This document shows positions 40,850 through 44,294 of a stretch of 44,294 nt of DNA, one piece after another. The number at the start of each line of letters is the position of its first letter. Positions within the stretch are counted from its first letter, which is position 1. Source of the stretch: CAZKBP01 sp964551015 (GTDB lineage Bacteria > Bacteroidota > Bacteroidia > Cytophagales > Microscillaceae); contig CAZKBP010000042.1 in the NCBI GenBank assembly GCA_964551015.1, positions 1 to 44,294 of the forward strand, written 5' to 3'. The translations under genes and the position numbers were made by a program. The notes under the pieces were generated by a model that was not told the origin of the DNA, searched no databases, and was given only the letters and a program-made list of their open reading frames with translations.

Positions 40850-41557
40850 CTAATCTCTTATTTCATAATACGGATTGATTTTTTGTTGGTCGGAATTACT
40901 CCAGATAGCAATTGCGTATAATGAATAGGTGATTAGATATGTGGTTGAGTGGATTATTGCCCAAAGTGAATAATACAGCTTGCTTGATTGATTGGCAACC
41001 AGATAATTATTTACTACAAAGAGAAATAAATTACCTGAAAAATAAATAAGAACAGCAGTACTAATCCAAAACATAGAATCTCTTTCCAGTTTCTCCACTT
41101 TTACGTCATTAAGCGTAAAAAAGTAATAACCAAGAGCAAACAAGATAATAGTGAAACTCTCTATCACTCGGAAGATCATGTTGAGAGAAAACCAACCAAT
41201 TACAAAGGTATTGTACAAGAGTGTCATACCCGTGAGCAGGATTACATATAACTTTATTGTAGACAATATTTTTGCTTTCAAAAATACACCACGAAATATC
41301 ATGAACAATAAAAACAATTCTATTATAAAATAGACATTTCCAACCACCATATTCGAAGTCTTAAATCCGTAAATCAAGACTTTCGAGATAATTTCCGTCA
41401 GCAACACAATACCACAAAGAACCAACAAGAGTCTTTGTTCTCTATCTAGTCTTCTGAGTTTGACAAGTCCTACGGCAATAGGAATCAGAGAGAAAAGAAA
41501 AGTAAACCTTACTACTAGTATTGATATCTTTAGAAAATCGTCTAGCATAGCTCTCAA
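40850..41557 (-). CDS. Seven-helix membrane protein of unknown function
   Basis: A 235-residue inner membrane protein with seven hydrophobic segments, at about 8-32, 41-65, 70-91, 97-117, 124-148, 160-182 and 194-217, and a short charged C-terminus (QQKINPYYEIRD). There is no signature I can name; it does not look like a transporter family, and the seven-helix plan is like that of membrane-embedded sensor modules. It lies nine bases after the gene for the duplicated-domain protein and 33 bases before the histidine kinase gene. The operon context suggests it is the signal-sensing or anchoring part of the two-component system (inference). Confidence 0.75.
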   Translation of the reverse strand: MRAMLDDFLKISILVVRFTFLFSLIPIAVGLVKLRRLDREQRLLLVLCGIVLLTEIISKVLIYGFKTSNMVVGNVYFIIELFLLFMIFRGVFLKAKILSTIKLYVILLTGMTLLYNTFVIGWFSLNMIFRVIESFTIILFALGYYFFTLNDVKVEKLERDSMFWISTAVLIYFSGNLFLFVVNNYLVANQSSKLYYSLWAIIHSTTYLITYSLYAIAIWSNSDQQKINPYYEIRD

Positions 41558-41566
41558 TCTAGACTT

Positions 41567-42307
41567 CTAGCTGGATGGAGGCGGGGTGCCATTACACGCA
41601 AGAGGGCAAGGCTGAGAAAACTCAAACATATCTCCACCATCATTGCTATTCCCTCCTCCTCCTGTCATCGCCGTGGTACTGCTCGTAGATGCACCACCCG
41701 TACCTAAGCCATTTCGCAAAACATCCACCACGATCGTAAAAGGAAATATAAAAGGATGCACCACCTCATCGGGGGCGTGCATAGCCAAATAAATGTCAAT
41801 CCCCTTAATTTCTTTTTGCAAAAAAACGTCGATTTGCTCCTTGGTGATGGTGTAAAAGCGTAGTACTTCATTCTGCTGGCCGGTGAACGCATAAAATTGA
41901 CTCGAGAGATTACCAACTGGGCATTTGAGCCAGCGCTGTGTCATTTGAGAAGCAATCACTCTGGGTATATTCCCAATCGAGGTATCTACTTTTGGTACTT
42001 GTACTATCTTGTAACCCGGTATCAACTCAAAGCAGTCATCATAGTGATCGGTCGGAGTATCTTTATCCACAGGTTGTAAGAGGATGCTGATAAGCTCTTC
42101 CTGAGCCTTAACTCCTAAACGCACTCTTAATTTATATTTGTTTTTCAACAATCCCACGAATGCTGATAAATCTTCTTCCGCTAAACTATAGGATAAGATG
42201 CGTGATAAAGTATTTTCTTCTTGCTTATAACAATAGTCAGCAATTTTACTAGGGAAAGTCGTTCGCCAGCAATCAATTTGCGTCTTTGCTTCTTTTGGAT
42301 CAAGCAT
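41567..42307 (-). CDS. Unknown protein with a duplicated domain and PCPxxC tail
   Basis: A 246-residue soluble protein, no signal peptide, first gene of the signalling operon. I do not recognise it, but it contains the same unit twice: residues about 5-81 and 117-195. Matching points include Trp14 with Trp126, Pro19 with Pro130, SRILSYSLAEEDLSAFV (35-51) with EVLRFYTITKEQIDVFL (147-163), KLRVRLGVKAQEEL (59-72) with GIDIYLAMHAPDEV (169-182), and the ends LLQPVD with TIVVD. After residue 198 comes a Gly/Ser/Thr-rich linker, then an acidic-aromatic and Cys-containing end (MFEFSQPCPLACNG). The tail could be a recognition or attachment signal; that is inference. Start is the ATG at 42307. Confidence 0.75.
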   Translation of the reverse strand: MLDPKEAKTQIDCWRTTFPSKIADYCYKQEENTLSRILSYSLAEEDLSAFVGLLKNKYKLRVRLGVKAQEELISILLQPVDKDTPTDHYDDCFELIPGYKIVQVPKVDTSIGNIPRVIASQMTQRWLKCPVGNLSSQFYAFTGQQNEVLRFYTITKEQIDVFLQKEIKGIDIYLAMHAPDEVVHPFIFPFTIVVDVLRNGLGTGGASTSSTTAMTGGGGNSNDGGDMFEFSQPCPLACNGTPPPSS

Positions 42308-42350
42308 AGTTTTTACAGATGTGTTGAATTTATTAGTGATTTATTTTCAC

Positions 42351-42382
42351 TAAAATTAATCCAAACCATTCCTTAACACAAA
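42351..42382 (-). promoter_or_regulatory. Putative promoter of the signalling operon
   Basis: On the minus strand TTTG (42379-42382) and TAATTTTA (42351-42358) are 20 bases apart; the second differs from TAnnTTTG only at the last base. The start codon of the first operon gene is 44 bases further. Confidence 0.35.
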
Positions 42383-42424
42383 CCAAACCATGAATAAAAC
42401 GAAATCTGCCATGTAAGCTTCTCG

Positions 42425-42781
42425 TTGTTAGATTCTTATCCTAGCCAGTTGCACTTTCGTTATAGCGATCGACACCGTATTTATACTTGGTTATTAGCAC
42501 GTATAAATACGTGTTTACACTGCACGTATATTCACGTGCAAGCTCACGAGTATTCACGTGATTTTCTGAAACTAGTGAAAATAGCCCTCCCTACAGACAA
42601 CAAAATAACCAAACTTGTAGTAAATATTACCAATGTTAGCATTGAAGAAATACTAAGAGCATTTGGTTTTTCCAAAGAAGTTTTCAAATTATTGAGAATA
42701 CTTATGCGTGATCCAAGCTATTCCTTCCATCACCTAAGAGAGCATAGAGTAAGTAAAAATCACAAAGCAATCCTTTCCTAA
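42425..42781 (+). CDS. Possible small protein of unknown function
   Basis: A 118-codon frame that begins with TTG. The second half (IEEILRAFGFSKEVFKLLRILMRDPSYSFHHLREHR) looks like a real helical protein, but the first half spans three palindromic repeats and reads less well. I do not recognise a family, and codon choice has more AGA and CTA than the neighbours. What supports it is a strong plus-strand terminator 80 bases beyond its stop, which has no other gene to serve. Alternatively the region makes a non-coding RNA, or a shorter protein starts inside. Confidence 0.35.
   Translation: MLDSYPSQLHFRYSDRHRIYTWLLARINTCLHCTYIHVQAHEYSRDFLKLVKIALPTDNKITKLVVNITNVSIEEILRAFGFSKEVFKLLRILMRDPSYSFHHLREHRVSKNHKAILS
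42498..42560. repeat. Three copies of a 16-bp near-palindrome
   Basis: CACGTATAAATACGTG (42498-42513), CACGTATATTCACGTG (42523-42538) and CACGAGTATTCACGTG (42545-42560) start 25 and 22 bases apart. The first is a perfect palindrome around an AA centre. They could be binding sites of a regulator, spaced about two helical turns. Confidence 0.7.
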
Positions 42782-42861
42782 GATTCAACCTCTGAGAAGC
42801 TCTTCTCCTAACGCTTTGACCTTTACTCCAATATCCTTCTTTTTTTCAAATAACGGGGGCA

Positions 42862-42890
42862 CACCCAGTCAATTGACTGGGTGTTTTTTT
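42862..42890 (+). terminator. Strong intrinsic terminator, plus strand
   Basis: CACCCAGTCAA (42862-42872) and its exact reverse complement (42873-42883) make an 11-bp perfect palindrome, followed by seven T (42884-42890). The T-run is on the plus strand only, so it ends a rightward transcript from the 42.4-42.8 kb region. Confidence 0.8.
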
Positions 42891-42919
42891 CTGTAAATGC
42901 CTCGGAGAGATGCCCTACG

Positions 42920-43405
42920 CTAATTTGTATCCGAACTCGCTGCCGTCAGTTGGCTTTCATCGAGTGCATCCTCCAATTTCGTGTAAGTGCCCGCCATGCT
43001 TCCTCCTCCTGAGCAATAATATTGTAGAATGGCTTTATCTTCTTCTTGTGCAGTAGAAATGCTTAATTGTCCATTCTTAAAGGAGAAAAGAATGGCTTGG
43101 TCGTTCTGAATGGCGATGAGTTGATTTTCTCCATTGACCGAAGCCCTTGATTCGTAAGTACAGGATGGCTTTTTCTTATCCGTCCGCGAGCGTACCTCTA
43201 TTCGGGCAGTGGTATCATCCATTTTGCTAACTGAAACTACCATCCAGTCATACCCTTCGGCTCTTTGGGTATATTCCTCCGTCACATAATTTCCTGCCCA
43301 TTTACCAAAATCAAAATTAGCTGCTGGTTTTTCTGAAATTTGATTTCCACAGGCACAGAGACTCAAACATAGCATCACCCACAGGGTTAAGTAGTTGTAC
43401 TTCAT
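42920..43405 (-). CDS. Small lipoprotein of unknown function
   Basis: A 161-residue protein with lipobox LCACG (Cys19), so a lipoprotein. The mature part has FGKWAGNYVTEEYTQ, WMVVSVSKMDDTTARIEVRSRTDKKKPSCTYESRASV and YCSGGGSMAGTYTK, a beta-rich layout with two or three Cys; I cannot name the family. The end is Ser/Thr/Ala-rich. A terminator hairpin for the DinB gene ends about 18 bases before this start codon, leaving almost no room for a separate leader. Confidence 0.7.
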   Translation of the reverse strand: MKYNYLTLWVMLCLSLCACGNQISEKPAANFDFGKWAGNYVTEEYTQRAEGYDWMVVSVSKMDDTTARIEVRSRTDKKKPSCTYESRASVNGENQLIAIQNDQAILFSFKNGQLSISTAQEEDKAILQYYCSGGGSMAGTYTKLEDALDESQLTAASSDTN

Positions 43406-43417
43406 TGTTTTATGATT

Positions 43418-43457
43418 TAAATTAAAAAAAGCCTTGACTTGATTTTCAAGACAAAGC
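43418..43457 (-). terminator. Intrinsic terminator after the DinB gene
   Basis: GCCTTGACTTG (43431-43441) pairs with CAAGACAAAGC (43447-43457), 11 bp with one wobble and one mismatch and a 5-base loop. Seven T follow on the minus strand (43424-43430). Confidence 0.7.
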
Positions 43458-43523
43458 TCTTCTTCAACAAAGACCGTGCATTTTTTTGAAATAATTCCGG
43501 CCTGAATCCAGCATGGAGATCAT

Positions 43524-44048
43524 TTAAAGCCCCTCTTTTTGCAGGTAATATCTCCAGATCACACGGCGGTGATGAATTTCGTGCCCGACTATCAAAAAGC
43601 CAATCGCTAAGACGGAGGTTTCCATGCCATTGGCTATGCCCTGATTTTGTAACACCCCGTCATCTAGATGCTCGAACAAAGCGATCGTGGAATCCCGGAC
43701 GGCCAAATATTCTTTTTGGATAGAGGTCAAATCCCGTTTCTCGGCCAAAGAAGCACGGGTATAATTTTCTTGGTCAAAACCGGGTAGATCTACCGATTCT
43801 CCCCGTGCGAAGCAAAGTGCCCGATAAGCCATGATTCTTTCGGTATCAATGAGATGCATTAAAACTTCCTTGACTGACCATTTATGCGTATCGTAGCGAA
43901 AGTCAGCCTTTTCGGGAGGGATTTCGGCTATCAAACGGCGCGTATGACTCTGCTCCTCCTGCAAGGCCATCAAGAGATGATCCTGATTGACTAAATCAAT
44001 GAAGGGTTGATAATACGTGGGGACTTTTTGTAATTGTAGCTTATTCAT
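43524..44048 (-). CDS. DinB family protein
   Basis: A 174-residue soluble protein of the DinB four-helix-bundle superfamily, metal-dependent enzymes, often thiol transferases of unknown substrate. Three metal-ligand histidines are visible: His in KEVLMHLIDTER and the pair in GHEIHHRRVIW near the C-terminus. Other typical words are LQEEQSHTRRLIAEIPPEKADFRYDTHKWSVKEVLMHL and LPGFDQENY. I start at the ATG at 44048: an in-frame TTG lies at 44111, but a TAnnTTTG box (44098-44105) falls between the two, so the ATG fits the transcript start. The gene is monocistronic with its own terminator. Confidence 0.9.
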   Translation of the reverse strand: MNKLQLQKVPTYYQPFIDLVNQDHLLMALQEEQSHTRRLIAEIPPEKADFRYDTHKWSVKEVLMHLIDTERIMAYRALCFARGESVDLPGFDQENYTRASLAEKRDLTSIQKEYLAVRDSTIALFEHLDDGVLQNQGIANGMETSVLAIGFLIVGHEIHHRRVIWRYYLQKEGL

Positions 44049-44097
44049 GTCGAGAGGGTTGTAATTTAAAAGCTTGTTAGCCTTATTCCATTCTTGA

Positions 44098-44105
44098 CAA
44101 AAGTA
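44098..44105 (-). promoter_or_regulatory. Putative DinB-gene promoter, -7 box
   Basis: Minus-strand TACTTTTG fits TAnnTTTG exactly, 50 bases before the ATG at 44048. Confidence 0.4.
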
Positions 44106-44191
44106 AACCAATTCTTCAATAAATAGAGGCGCTGGTCGTAAATGTGTAGTGATCCTTTCGGATAAATTTTCAGAGCGGGCAGACCAATAAA

Positions 44192-44220
44192 AAAAGCCCG
44201 ACTAATCTAATCGGGCTTTT
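44192..44220. terminator. Terminator near the right edge
   Basis: AAAAGCCCGA (44192-44201) and TCGGGCTTTT (44211-44220) form a perfect 10-bp stem with a 9-base loop. On the minus strand it is followed by a run of T, so it probably ends a leftward gene beyond the window; it may also work rightward. Confidence 0.75.
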
Positions 44221-44294
44221 CTGAACTCAATTATAAAACGATACTAAACCTAAAACTACAAAATCTTGATTGGGGGTTTTTAGCGGTTGGTGAT

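Overview
The window reads as a chromosomal segment of a Bacteroidota bacterium, most likely of the order Cytophagales (inference). The evidence is a SusC/TonB-type outer-membrane receptor, a DUF5686 protein with a carboxypeptidase-regulatory-like N-terminus, a Por/T9SS C-terminal sorting domain, a Bacteroidota-style ParC-type topoisomerase subunit, CcoP-like cytochrome sequence, and repeated promoter boxes of the Bacteroidota type TAnnTTTG. I saw no rRNA, tRNA, CRISPR array, insertion sequence or phage module. Most of the window is ordinary core genome.

Layout, left to right. 1-4000: a degenerate HIT protein, an AIM24-family protein abutting a small charged protein, and glutamyl-tRNA synthetase. 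4.1-10 kb: a TonB-linked beta-barrel receptor, a small lipoprotein and a DUF5686 surface protein. 10.2-11.1 kb: a gamma-glutamylcyclotransferase-like gene and the remains of a UPF0175/DUF3368 toxin-antitoxin pair. 11.2-19.3 kb: a topoisomerase IV subunit A with a short C-terminal domain, a porin-like protein, a TPR protein, a duplicated LolA-like protein, a DUF4349 lipoprotein, a bacterial relative of the Vms1/ANKZF1 release factors, and a small lipoprotein. 19.6-27.4 kb: a secreted protein of unknown role, a small helical protein, enolase, and a 1452-residue secreted Kelch/glycoside-hydrolase-like protein. 27.7-33.1 kb: holB, dxs, scpA and a flippase-like membrane protein. 33.1-38.8 kb: a helical protein of unknown role, a sugar-dehydrogenase/cytochrome c fusion, a bile-acid-symporter family transporter and an XRE regulator. 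39.0-44.3 kb: a small membrane protein, a four-gene signalling operon (unknown duplicated-domain protein, seven-helix membrane protein, histidine kinase, NarL-type regulator), a region with an independent plus-strand terminator, a lipoprotein and a DinB protein.

The points most worth following are: (1) the four-gene operon at 39243-42307, whose first product holds an unrecognised domain in two copies plus a Cys-containing tail; (2) the Vms1/ANKZF1-like protein at 18017-18676, which keeps the G-x-A-Q release loop; (3) the PQQ-dehydrogenase-like protein fused to a CcoP-type cytochrome; (4) terminator-like hairpins lying just before the start codons of dxs, holB and two lipoprotein genes, suggesting attenuation; and (5) a plus-strand transcription unit at about 42.4-42.9 kb with three 16-bp near-palindromes and a perfect-stem terminator.
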